This document shows positions 34,420 to 42,529 of a stretch of 64,000 nucleotides of DNA, piece by piece. This stretch comes from Streptomyces sp. CHD11 (GTDB lineage: Bacteria; Actinomycetota; Actinomycetes; Streptomycetales; Streptomycetaceae): NCBI RefSeq assembly GCF_018638295.1, contig NZ_JABTTS010000002.1, positions 335,954 through 399,953 of the forward strand, read 5' to 3'. Both the position numbers and the translations under genes were made by a program. Positions within the stretch are counted from its first letter, which is position 1, and each line of letters starts with the position of its first letter. The notes under the pieces are model-generated. The model saw only the letters and a list, made by a program, of their open reading frames with translations, searched no databases and had not been told where the DNA came from.

Positions 34420-35376
34420 ATGACTTCTACCGCGAAAAGCAGCAGGTCCACGACGAGGCACACCGGTGCGGCGGCCGTCGCACTCACCGCCGCGGCGGCC
34501 CTGCTCGCGGGCTGTTCCTCCGACGGCACCTCCGACAACCCCCTGGACGGGGAGAAGGCCGAGACGGGCACCGTCGTCGTCGGCTCCAACAACTTCGCCG
34601 AGAGCACCCTGCTCGCCGACATCTACGGTGAGGCGCTCCGCGCCAAGGGCCTCAACGTCAGCTACAAGCACAACATCGGCAGCCGGGAGACGACGTACGG
34701 TCTGATGAAGAACGGCTCCATCACGGTGCTCCCGGAGTACAACGGCGCCCTTCTCTCCTACCTCGACCCCGAGGCCGGACAGGAGTCGGCGGAAGCGGTG
34801 AACGAGGCCGCCAAGGCGGAACTCGACAAGGCGCTGACGCTGCTGGAGTCCTCACCGGCCGAGAACAAGGACTCGGTCAGCGTCAACGCCGAGACCGCCG
34901 AGAAGCACGGTCTCACCGACGGGTCGACCCTCGCCGACCTCAAGGACATCGCACCCGACCTGGTGATCGGCGGCTCGCCCGAGTTCCAGACCAGGCAGCA
35001 GGGACTCAAGGGCCTGGAGGCCGTCTACGGGCTGAAGTTCAAGTCGTTCAAGGCGCTCGACGCGGGCGGCCCGCTCACCCAGGCCGCGCTCACCCAGAAC
35101 GAGGTCCAGGCCGCGGACATCTTCACCACGGACCCGACCATCGTGAAGGAGAAGTTCGTCGTCCTGAAGGATCCGGAGAACCTCTTCGGGTTCGCCAACG
35201 TGACCCCGCTGGTCCACAAGGACGCGCTCCCGAAGGAGGGCGTCGACGCGCTCAACGCCGTATCGGCGAAGCTGGACACCGAGACCCTGCTCGACCTCGA
35301 CGCCCAGGTGCAGACGGAGAAGAAGGACCCGCTGGACGTGGCCAAGGCCTGGCTGAAGTCGGCCGGACTGGACTGA
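34420..35376 (+). CDS. glycine betaine-type substrate-binding lipoprotein (OpuAC-like)
   Basis: 318 residues with a lipoprotein signal: VALTAAAALLAGCSSDG places the acylated Cys near residue 32. The mature domain opens VVVGSNNFAESTLLADIYGEAL and continues NIGSRETTYGLMKNGSITVLPEYNGAL, the typical OsmF/OpuC binding fold for quaternary ammonium compounds. The gene ends the importer operon, 105 bases after the permease, and is followed by a strong bidirectional hairpin. Confidence 0.92.
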   Translation: MTSTAKSSRSTTRHTGAAAVALTAAAALLAGCSSDGTSDNPLDGEKAETGTVVVGSNNFAESTLLADIYGEALRAKGLNVSYKHNIGSRETTYGLMKNGSITVLPEYNGALLSYLDPEAGQESAEAVNEAAKAELDKALTLLESSPAENKDSVSVNAETAEKHGLTDGSTLADLKDIAPDLVIGGSPEFQTRQQGLKGLEAVYGLKFKSFKALDAGGPLTQAALTQNEVQAADIFTTDPTIVKEKFVVLKDPENLFGFANVTPLVHKDALPKEGVDALNAVSAKLDTETLLDLDAQVQTEKKDPLDVAKAWLKSAGLD

Positions 35377-35383
35377 CCGGCGC

Positions 35384-35411
35384 CGGGGTGCGGCCGGCCG
35401 GCCGCACCCCG
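35384..35411. terminator. bidirectional terminator hairpin
   Basis: A perfect 12-base-pair stem, CGGGGTGCGGCC / GGCCGCACCCCG, with a GGCC loop sits 7 bases after the binding-protein stop and 8 bases before the end of the convergent conservon. It should terminate both operons. Confidence 0.8.
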
Positions 35412-35419
35412 GGGGCGTC

Positions 35420-36016
35420 TCATCCCGCCGGTTCCGCCTGCGAGATCAGCCGGTCGATCAGCGCGATCAGCACATCCCGGCTCGACTCGCGCTCCCGTGC
35501 GTCGCACAGCAGCACCGGAACACCCTCGGGCAGCGTCAGCGCCTCACGGATGTCCTCCACCGGGTAGGGATGCTCACCGTGGAAGCCGTTGACGGCGATC
35601 ACGAACGGTATGCCCCGGCGTTCGAAGAAGTCGATCGCGGCGAAACTGGACTTGGGCCGGCGCACATCCACCAGCACCACCGCGCCCAGCGCCCCGAGGG
35701 CCAGGTCGTTCCACATGAACCAGAACCGCTGCTGCCCCGGCGTGCCGAAGAGATACAGCACGAGATCGTCCGAGACGGTGATCCGGCCGAAGTCCAGCGC
35801 GACCGTGGTGGCACGTTTCTCCTCGACGCCCTCCAGATCGTCGACGTCGAGCCCCGCCATGGTCAGCGGCTCCTCGGTACGCAGCGGGACGATCTCGCTG
35901 ACCGAGCCGACCATGGTGGTCTTGCCCACGCCGAAGCCGCCGGCGATCAGGATCTTGACCGTGTCGGGTGCCGGACGGTCGGCGGAAGCCTGAGCGGTGG
36001 TGTCAGAGCCGGCCAA
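35420..36016 (-). CDS. cvnD: conservon GTPase CvnD
   Basis: 198 residues from a TTG at 36016, overlapping the end of cvnC by 14 bases. The nucleotide-binding loop is ILIAGGFGVGKTTMVGSVSE and the switch region is YLFGTPGQQRFWFMWNDL, the MglA/Arf-like small-GTPase type of Streptomyces conservons. It is the fourth Cvn component; with CvnB (roadblock) and CvnC (DUF742) it forms a membrane-associated switch downstream of the sensor CvnA. Confidence 0.93.
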   Translation of the reverse strand: MAGSDTTAQASADRPAPDTVKILIAGGFGVGKTTMVGSVSEIVPLRTEEPLTMAGLDVDDLEGVEEKRATTVALDFGRITVSDDLVLYLFGTPGQQRFWFMWNDLALGALGAVVLVDVRRPKSSFAAIDFFERRGIPFVIAVNGFHGEHPYPVEDIREALTLPEGVPVLLCDARERESSRDVLIALIDRLISQAEPAG

Positions 36017-36362
36017 GGCCCTCCCTCACTTTCTGCAGCAGGTCCAGATCCGGTGCGGTACGGGTGACGGGGTGCGGCGGGTGTGCGGTGATCCGGCCTG
36101 CCTCCAGCAGATCGCAGAGCATGATCACGACCACGCTCACCGGGAGGTCGAGACGCGCGGCGAGCTCGGCGACCGCGACCGGCTCGGCGCACAGCCGCAG
36201 GATCCGCAGGTGCTCCGGCTGCGGCCGGGCCGCGTCCTCGGGCTGCGGGTCCACGGCCGTCACCGTGGTGATGAGCTCGAAGTCGGCGCGGCTGGGCCGG
36301 GTGCGGCCACCGGTCAGGGTGAACGGCCGTACCAGCCGGCCGGCCGAGTCGCTGCCGCCCAC
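36003..36362 (-). CDS. cvnC: conservon DUF742 protein CvnC
   Basis: 119 residues from a GTG at 36362, one base after the cvnB stop. The DUF742 core is RLVRPFTLTGGRTRPSRADFELITTV and the winged-helix-like part is LAARLDLPVSVVVIMLCDLLEAG with the C-terminus DLDLLQKVREGLGRL. It is soluble and always found between CvnB and CvnD. Confidence 0.92.
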   Translation of the reverse strand: MGGSDSAGRLVRPFTLTGGRTRPSRADFELITTVTAVDPQPEDAARPQPEHLRILRLCAEPVAVAELAARLDLPVSVVVIMLCDLLEAGRITAHPPHPVTRTAPDLDLLQKVREGLGRL

Positions 36363-36363
36363 C

Positions 36364-36795
36364 TCACACGCCGGGGTCGGCGGCGGGTCCGGAGGTCTCC
36401 CGGGGTGCCGCGCTGAGGTGCTCGCCGATCTTCTTCACCAGCATGTTCATCTGGTACGCCACCACACCGACGTCCGCGTTCGGCCCGGTCAGCACCACCA
36501 GATGGGCGCCGGGACCGGCCGAGGTGAGGATCAGGTAGCTGTGCGCCATCTCGATCAGCGCCTGCCGCACCGGGCCGCCGCGGAAGTCCATGCTGACGCC
36601 CTTGCTGAGGCTCATCAGGCCGGAGGCGGTCGCCGCGAGGCGCTCCGCGTCGTCGCGCAGGAATCCGGTGGACTTGCTGACCACCAGCCCGTCCTCGGAG
36701 AGCACCACGGCCTGGTTCACGTCGGCGACCCGTTCCACGAGTCCGGTCAGCAGCTGGTCCAGCTGGGTGTGGGTGGCGGGGGTGGGGCGTGTCAT
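36364..36795 (-). CDS. cvnB: conservon roadblock/LC7 protein CvnB
   Basis: 143 residues with a roadblock/LC7 domain: LDQLLTGLVERVADVNQAVVLSEDGLVVSKSTGF, then AERLAATASGLMSLSKGV and ALIEMAHSYLILTSAGPGAHLVVL. Roadblock proteins are partners or GTPase-activating proteins of small GTPases, here CvnD. The ATG overlaps the cvnA stop by four bases. Confidence 0.93.
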   Translation of the reverse strand: MTRPTPATHTQLDQLLTGLVERVADVNQAVVLSEDGLVVSKSTGFLRDDAERLAATASGLMSLSKGVSMDFRGGPVRQALIEMAHSYLILTSAGPGAHLVVLTGPNADVGVVAYQMNMLVKKIGEHLSAAPRETSGPAADPGV

Positions 36796-39185
36796 GACGG
36801 TGTTCCTTCGTGAGCGGTCGGCGGTCGGCGGTCGGCGGGCGGCGTCGTGAACTCGGCGGCGGGCACATACGCCGGTACGTCCGCGTCCGCGTCCGCGTCC
36901 GCGTCGCCGGTTCCGTCGTCCCGTGCCTGGCTCGTGCCGCGCTGGAACCCCGCGAGGGAGGAGGCGGCGTGTTCCGCGGTGAAGTCGTCGCCGGACTCCT
37001 CACCGGTGTCCGGCACCAACTCCTCGCGCAGTTCGGCGGCCAGACTGGTCTGCGGCACCCGGCGGGGGAGCGGGGTGAGTCCCCCCGGGCCCGGAGAGGG
37101 CACCGGGGCAGCCGGCGCGGGGGCGGTCCGTACGGCGGCTGCCGGCCGGGACGCCGCGGCGGGCGCGCCCGTGCCCGCCCGCGGGCCGGCGCCGGTCTCC
37201 GCGCGCTCACCGCCCGCCGTGCCGGCAACCCTCCCGGCGAGCGCGGTGTCCCGGCCGCCCGGCTCGTCCCGCACCACGATCTCGTGCGGGATCAGCACGA
37301 TCGCCGTCGTCCCGCCGTAGGGAGACGGCCGCAGGGTCACGGCGATGCCGTGCCGGTGAGCCAGCTGCGAGATCACGAACATGCCGAGCCGGAGGTCGTC
37401 GGCGAGCGCCACCACGTCGAACTGCGGGGGCCTGGCCAACTGGGCGTTCAGCGAGGCGTAGTCCTCCTCCGACAGGCCGAGCCCCCGGTCCTCGATCTCC
37501 ACGGCGAGGCCCTTGGCGACCATCGCCGCCCGGACCCCGACGGGGCTGGGCGCCGGCGAGTACACCGTCGCGTTGTCGATCAGCTCGGCCAGCAGATGGA
37601 TCACGTCGGCCACCGCCGGCGGAGCGAGCGAGACCTCCTCCTCGGTGAGCACCTCCACCCGCTGGTACTCGGCGACCTCCCCGACCGCGCTGCGCACGAT
37701 GTCGATCAGCGCGACCGGCTCGCTCCAGGTCCGGCCGGGACGCTCACCGCTGACGATGACCAGGTTCTCCTCGTAGCGGCGCAACTGACTCGCCGTGGAG
37801 TCGAGTTCGTACAGCCCCTTGAGGACCTCGGGGTCCGTGTGCCGGCGCTCCAGTGCGTCGAGCTTGCTGAGCTGGAGGTTGACCAGGTTCTGGCTCTGCC
37901 GGGCGATACCGAGGATGACCTTCTGGAACCCGCGCCGGGTGTCGGCGAGTTCGACCGCGGTGTGCACGGCCGTGCGCTGCGCGGTGTTGAACGCGTTCGC
38001 GACCTGCCCCAGTTCGTCGTGGCCGTAGTCCAGCGGGGGCGTGGCCGACTCGGCGTCGACCTTCTCACCGCGCTCCAGCCGGGCCACCACATCGGGCAGC
38101 CGTTCCTCGGCGAGGCTCAGGGTGGCCATCCGCAGACCGCGCAGCCTGCGGGAGAGCGAGCGGGTGATGCGCCAGGAGAGTCCCACGCACAGCAGCAGCG
38201 CGGCCAGCCCGGCGGCGCTCAGGGAGGCGGCCGTCACCAGCAGGCTGCGGGCCTCGTCGGCGCTGCGGGTGAGCAGCGCGTCGGTCTGCTGCCGGATCAT
38301 CGTGGAGTACTTCGGGGAGACCGCGTCCATGGCCTCCTCCCACCGTTCGCGCAGGTCCGGCAGCTCGACGCTGCGGTCCTTGCCCTCCGCCGCGGTGGCG
38401 AGCACCTGGTCCTCGACGGCGTTCAGGGCGCGCCACTCCGGGCTCTGCAGGATCTCCTCGGTCTGGGCCTTGGTGCTCCCGCTGAGGGACGGCACGATCT
38501 GGTCCTCGACCAGCCAGCGCCGGGTGTGGACCAGCTTGGCGAAATCGCTCCAGCTCTCCGCGTCGAGGCGTCCCTCGGGCCAGGCCAGGGTGAGCTGCGC
38601 GTCCTCCTGGGAGACCAGCTCCGCCGCGTGCTCCAGCGCGATCAGCGGCTGGGCCTGCGAGGTCAGGTCCCCGTCGTCTACCTGGGAGAGCTCCTGGAAG
38701 GCGTGGATCTGATCGTCGATGATCGAGGTGTACTGGTCGAGCGCGTCCTCGGCGGTGATGTCGCCGGGGTTGTCCACCTGGTCCCGGTAGTACTCCAGGC
38801 TGCCCACCGAACCGAGGACCGAGTACAGCCGGTCCGAGACGCGTGCCGGTGCCTCGGCGATCGCGTCCGCCTGCCCGGCCAGCTTCGCGACGGCCGCGTC
38901 CGTCCTGTCGCGCTGCGCGTCGAGGGCGGACCGCGAGCTTCCCGGATCGGCCAGCCACGCGGCGGCCAGCCGGCGCTCCTTCTGCAGCGCGAGCGTGGCG
39001 TGTGTGCCCATGGCGCCGGTGGACCGGCTCAGTTCCGTCTGGGCGCGCAGCTCCAGCCCCTCCGAGAACATCTGGATCGTCGTCAGCCCCCACATGCCGG
39101 CGAGGGTGACGCTGGACACCAGCGCGAGGAGGAACAGCGAGAGACGTATGGAGCCGAAACGGCGCCGGGCACCTGTCCGAGACAT
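36792..39185 (-). CDS. cvnA: conservon sensor kinase-like protein CvnA with nitrate/nitrite-sensing domain
   Basis: About 797 residues from the ATG at 39185 (a GTG just before, at 39188, is equally open). A membrane helix at about 13-35, a large helical NIT-type extracytoplasmic domain to about 310, a second helix (AASLSAAGLAALLLCVGLSW), HAMP, a helical pair and an ATPase domain with N box VIHLLAELIDNATVYSP follow. Where many CvnA proteins have LDH in the dimerisation helix, this one reads ELDSTASQLRRYEENL, so the usual His is not apparent. The C-terminus is low-complexity with an Asp-Ala repeat. An orphan binding-protein gene lies 51 bases upstream. Confidence 0.9.
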   Translation of the reverse strand: MSRTGARRRFGSIRLSLFLLALVSSVTLAGMWGLTTIQMFSEGLELRAQTELSRSTGAMGTHATLALQKERRLAAAWLADPGSSRSALDAQRDRTDAAVAKLAGQADAIAEAPARVSDRLYSVLGSVGSLEYYRDQVDNPGDITAEDALDQYTSIIDDQIHAFQELSQVDDGDLTSQAQPLIALEHAAELVSQEDAQLTLAWPEGRLDAESWSDFAKLVHTRRWLVEDQIVPSLSGSTKAQTEEILQSPEWRALNAVEDQVLATAAEGKDRSVELPDLRERWEEAMDAVSPKYSTMIRQQTDALLTRSADEARSLLVTAASLSAAGLAALLLCVGLSWRITRSLSRRLRGLRMATLSLAEERLPDVVARLERGEKVDAESATPPLDYGHDELGQVANAFNTAQRTAVHTAVELADTRRGFQKVILGIARQSQNLVNLQLSKLDALERRHTDPEVLKGLYELDSTASQLRRYEENLVIVSGERPGRTWSEPVALIDIVRSAVGEVAEYQRVEVLTEEEVSLAPPAVADVIHLLAELIDNATVYSPAPSPVGVRAAMVAKGLAVEIEDRGLGLSEEDYASLNAQLARPPQFDVVALADDLRLGMFVISQLAHRHGIAVTLRPSPYGGTTAIVLIPHEIVVRDEPGGRDTALAGRVAGTAGGERAETGAGPRAGTGAPAAASRPAAAVRTAPAPAAPVPSPGPGGLTPLPRRVPQTSLAAELREELVPDTGEESGDDFTAEHAASSLAGFQRGTSQARDDGTGDADADADADVPAYVPAAEFTTPPADRRPPTAHEGTPS

Positions 39186-39236
39186 CACGGTCCTAGAGCG
39201 GTCGGGTCTGGGGGAGAGTACGCACGGGCCGGCCCG

Positions 39237-40247
39237 TCAGCGGGTTCCGCCGGCGGCGAAACCGGCGACCGAGTCCGAGTTGGCCTTCGTGACGAACGCC
39301 GGCCCGGTGAGCACCGGCGCGACCCCGCCGCCGCTGATGTTGCCGTTGGTCCGGTACAGCCAGAGCGCGTCCACGGCGAGGTAGCCCTGCAGGTAGGGCT
39401 GCTGGTCGACGGCGAACTGCACATTGCCGCCCTGCACGGCTTCCACCAGTTCCTCGTTGAGGTCGAAGGCGGCGATGCCGGCGCCGCTGCCCGCCTCGGC
39501 CGCCGCGTCGACCGCGGCGAGTGCGAAGTCCGCTCCGAGGGCGACGACCTCGTCGATGGACGGGTCCTGGCGCAGCCGGTCGGCGAGGACGCCGGAGACG
39601 GCGTCCGGGTCGGTGCCGTCCACGTAGACGTTCTCCGTGGTCCCGCCGAAGGTCTTCTTCACCCCGGCGCAGCGGGCCTCCAGGCCGACGTTGCCCCGCT
39701 CGTGGACGACACAGAGGGCGTGCCTGGCCTTCAGTCCGTTCAGCTTCTCGCCGACGGCCCGGCCCGCGACGCTCTCGTCCTGGCCGAAGAACGCGAGCAG
39801 CCCCGCCGGCTTCCAGGCGTCGATACCGGCGTTGAGCCCGACGACGGGGATGTCCGCGGCGCGTGCCTCGTTCACGGGCCCCTTCATGGCCTGTGGCTTG
39901 GCCAGCGTCAGGGCGATGCCGTCGACGCCGTCGCGGACCGCCTCGCGGACCAGTTCGGCCTGTTCCGCCGGGTCCGGGTCGCTGACATACGTCAGTTCGA
40001 TGCCGTCCTTGGCCGCCGCCGCCTCGGCGCCCTTCTGCACCCGGTCCCAGAAGGCGTCGTTCTCGCTGCCGTGGGTGATCAGGGTGATCTTCGTCCGTCC
40101 CGTGCCGGGCCCGCTCGCGCCGTCCGGGTCCGCGGAGTCGTCGGCCGCGCCGAAGGCGGCACAGCCGGTCACGAGCAGGCCGACCGCGGCTGCCAGGGCC
40201 GCCGGGCGGTGTCTCGGGGAGCGGCGGGACGGAAGGGACGTGTTCAT
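39237..40247 (-). CDS. sugar-type (LacI/RbsB fold) substrate-binding lipoprotein
   Basis: 336 residues with a lipobox, ALAAAVGLLVTGCAAFG (Cys near residue 29). The mature part is a type 1 periplasmic-binding domain: ITLITHGSENDAFWDRVQKGAEAAA, DGIALTLAKPQAMKGPVNEARAADIPVVGLNAG and AFDLNEELVEAVQGGNVQFAVDQQPYLQGYLAVDAL, all RbsB-like. There are no ABC permease or ATPase genes beside it. The next gene in the same direction, 51 bases later, is the sensor cvnA, which suggests that it presents a ligand to the conservon. No convincing ribosome binding site precedes the ATG. Confidence 0.88.
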   Translation of the reverse strand: MNTSLPSRRSPRHRPAALAAAVGLLVTGCAAFGAADDSADPDGASGPGTGRTKITLITHGSENDAFWDRVQKGAEAAAAKDGIELTYVSDPDPAEQAELVREAVRDGVDGIALTLAKPQAMKGPVNEARAADIPVVGLNAGIDAWKPAGLLAFFGQDESVAGRAVGEKLNGLKARHALCVVHERGNVGLEARCAGVKKTFGGTTENVYVDGTDPDAVSGVLADRLRQDPSIDEVVALGADFALAAVDAAAEAGSGAGIAAFDLNEELVEAVQGGNVQFAVDQQPYLQGYLAVDALWLYRTNGNISGGGVAPVLTGPAFVTKANSDSVAGFAAGGTR

Positions 40248-40513
40248 GAGGAGAGTGGACCTCGCAGTGCGGCCGAGCAAGAGCAGGGGCGAGCGCGGAC
40301 GGCCGTCGCGGGGAGCGGGGGGCCGACCGGGTGACTCTCGCTGGCCCGGAGCCAACCCTGTGCGACCACCGGTAGTCAAGTGAAAGGCCACGTGAAGTGA
40401 GGTGATGCTGCCGCATTGTGATGAACCGTGAGGAGAGGAGTGGCGCGCGGAACGTCCGTACCGAATGGCCGGTATGGGCCGGAGATCACGGCTCGCGGAC
40501 GTGCGCGGCGGTT

Positions 40514-41449
40514 TCAGCGCCGGCGCAGCCGCAGCGCGAGAGCGGTCGCCCCGGTGAGCACCAGGACGGCGAGGGCGCCCCCCGCGAGCAGGGGGGCGGA
40601 GGGCCCGGACGAGGCGGCCGAGGCGGTGCGGGCGGCGGGGGTGCTCGCGGGTTCCGAGGTGCGGGGTGACGGGGTGTTCCGGGCGGAGGTGGCCGGGGCC
40701 GGGGGGCTCTGGGCCGGGGGTGCGGAGGGCCTCTCGGCGGCCGTCTTCCCGTCCTTCTGCCGCTCGGCCTCCGGCTTGCTGCCCGCCGGTGCCGCCGCCG
40801 CCTTCTCGCCCTGCGGGAACACCACGTCCGAACAGGAGTAGTACGTGTCCGGCGTGCTGCTGTTCTGCCAGACGGTGTACAGCACATGACGCCCCGACCG
40901 GTCCGCGGGCAGGGTCACCCGGAACCGGTAGGCGCCGTCCGTCAGGGCTGGCTCCGCCACCTCGGCGAACGGCCGCTCCGGGAGGTCGGACCAGGTGAGC
41001 GGCTTCGCCGGGTCGTAGCCTGGCCTGGTCAGATACATCCGGAACGTGCCGCTGTGCGGGATCGTCGAGACGTATGTCATCGGCAGCGCCGCGCCCGGCC
41101 CCACCGGGGTCGCCGGCCAGTCGGCGCGGGCCAGGTCCAGGCCCCGGTAGGCGGGCAGGCCCCCGCTGCACAGCTGTCCGTCCGGGATCCGCTGCCGGTC
41201 CCGGCCGGCGACGTCCGCCACCCGCAGGTTGTCCCACGCCGTGAACGGAGCACCGTTCGCGGCGACGGCGGCACGGCACGCCGCCGACCCCGTGCGTGCG
41301 CCTCCTTCGGGCGAGCAGGCCACCACCCGGCTCACCGGGTCCGTCGGCGCCCCGTGCGCCCGCGCCTGCCCCGCCGACCACAGCGGCAGCAGCAGCGGGG
41401 TCACCAGTGCCGCCGCGAGCGCGGTGCGGTGTGCGGTCGTCCGGGGCAT
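40514..41449 (-). CDS. AA10 lytic polysaccharide monooxygenase with C-terminal membrane anchor
   Basis: 311 residues from an ATG at 41449 behind AAGGAGG. The signal peptide ends AGQARA and the mature protein begins HGAPTDP, giving the obligatory N-terminal copper His; the second His is probably in STIPHSGTFRMYLTRPG. Cys in VACSPEGG and the C-terminal core WQNSSTPDTYYSCSDVVF fit the chitin/cellulose-active family. After the catalytic core there is a Pro/Ser/Ala-rich linker, then a hydrophobic helix LLAGGALAVLVLTGATALAL and RLRRR, so the enzyme is probably held at the cell surface. Confidence 0.9.
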   Translation of the reverse strand: MPRTTAHRTALAAALVTPLLLPLWSAGQARAHGAPTDPVSRVVACSPEGGARTGSAACRAAVAANGAPFTAWDNLRVADVAGRDRQRIPDGQLCSGGLPAYRGLDLARADWPATPVGPGAALPMTYVSTIPHSGTFRMYLTRPGYDPAKPLTWSDLPERPFAEVAEPALTDGAYRFRVTLPADRSGRHVLYTVWQNSSTPDTYYSCSDVVFPQGEKAAAAPAGSKPEAERQKDGKTAAERPSAPPAQSPPAPATSARNTPSPRTSEPASTPAARTASAASSGPSAPLLAGGALAVLVLTGATALALRLRRR

Positions 41450-41840
41450 CCGGAACGCCTCCTTCGACGGGCGGGCACGCGGGGGTCCTCGCAGGAGTAC
41501 GGGCGAACCGCCCGGCGCGTTCACCTCCCGTGCCGATGCGCGGCGCAGCGCCCCGTTCCTGGTCAACCGCCTTCTGCCGAGGTGGGTTCCCTGCCGGGTC
41601 GAGGGTCTGCGGTGCGGATGGGGCACCGGCCGGCCCGCCGTTCGCTTTCGCCACCCGAACCTGTCCGCACCCTGACACGGGCCTGTCGGCTTTCCTGCCC
41701 ATTGCCTGCTCCTTACGCCGGATTCATTTGAGTTTGTGCAAATTCCCGGCGTGGTGGACATCGCCACAGGGTGAGTTATCGTGTACTCGGCGTTAAACAG
41801 ACGGCACGACCCGTTCCTTTGCGGCTCAGGAGTTCAGGCA
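41450..41840. other. 391-base divergent intergenic region
   Basis: Between the AA10 gene (minus) and the TetR gene (plus). It contains an AT-rich core near 41725-41750, unusual for this genome, with TTTG-TG-CAAA symmetry at 41736-41745, and a CAGGAG ribosome binding site for the TetR gene. I see no gene in it and no classical autoregulatory element that I can defend. Confidence 0.4.
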
Positions 41841-42488
41841 ATGGCGAGGCAGGTACGCGCCGAGCAGACCCGCTCGACGATCATCACGGCCGCCGCCGAC
41901 CTGTTCGACCGGCAGGGCTATGAATCGACCAGCCTCAGCGACATCGTCGAACACGCCCGTGTCACCAAGGGGGCCCTGTACTTCCACTTCGCCGCCAAGG
42001 AGGACCTCGCGCACGCGATCCTGGAGCTCCAGTCCACGACCTGCCGCCGGCTGGCCAGGGACACGGGTGGCCGGGGCCACACCTCCCTGGAGGCGCTGAT
42101 GCGCCTCACCTTCTGCATAGCCAGGATGTCCGCCGAGGACCCCGTCCTGCGGGCCGGACTGCGGCTGGCCACCGGCGGCCCCCGCCCCCGCCCGCCGCTC
42201 AGTCACCCCTTCACCGAGTGGCTGGACATCGTTGCCGCCCGGCTCCTCGGCGCGGTCAAGGAGGCCGACGTCCATCCCGACGTCGACATCGACGTCGTGG
42301 CCCACTCCCTCGTCTGCTTCTTCGTCGGCACCCGCGTCGTCGGCCGTTCCCGGGAATCCGTCGCACGCCAGCCCCGGCGCACGGCCGAGATGTGGCAGAT
42401 CCTCATCCGCGGCCTGGTACCCGTGACCCGGCGCGCGCGGTATCTCAGCCTGGCCGCCCGGCTGGAACGGGAGATCGTGCCGGTGTGA
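41841..42488 (+). CDS. ScbR/ArpA-type (gamma-butyrolactone receptor family) TetR regulator
   Basis: 215 residues from the ATG at 41841. The DNA-binding domain RSTIITAAADLFDRQGYESTSLSDIVEHARVTKGALYFHFAAKEDLAHAIL is a near-exact match in pattern to gamma-butyrolactone receptors, and the C-terminal domain includes VDIDVVAHSLVCFFVGTRVVG as in that group. No butyrolactone synthase (AfsA-like) gene is visible here, so it is an orphan or pseudo-receptor. It is 41 bases upstream of a DUF89 gene and divergent from the AA10 gene. Confidence 0.9.
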   Translation: MARQVRAEQTRSTIITAAADLFDRQGYESTSLSDIVEHARVTKGALYFHFAAKEDLAHAILELQSTTCRRLARDTGGRGHTSLEALMRLTFCIARMSAEDPVLRAGLRLATGGPRPRPPLSHPFTEWLDIVAARLLGAVKEADVHPDVDIDVVAHSLVCFFVGTRVVGRSRESVARQPRRTAEMWQILIRGLVPVTRRARYLSLAARLEREIVPV

Positions 42489-42529
42489 CGTCCGGCGCAC
42501 GCCGACGGGCGCGCGTTACGGTGAGCCGC

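Noticed and set aside
36810..40334. 1174-codon plus-strand frame opposite the conservon and binding-protein genes
   Set aside because: Spans two recognised genes and the gap between them antisense, with Arg/Gly-rich low-complexity translation and no domain; a shadow frame.
41750..41840. Autoregulatory element for the gamma-butyrolactone receptor homologue
   Set aside because: AAACAGACGG followed by CCGTTC has only weak symmetry, insufficient to call a binding site.
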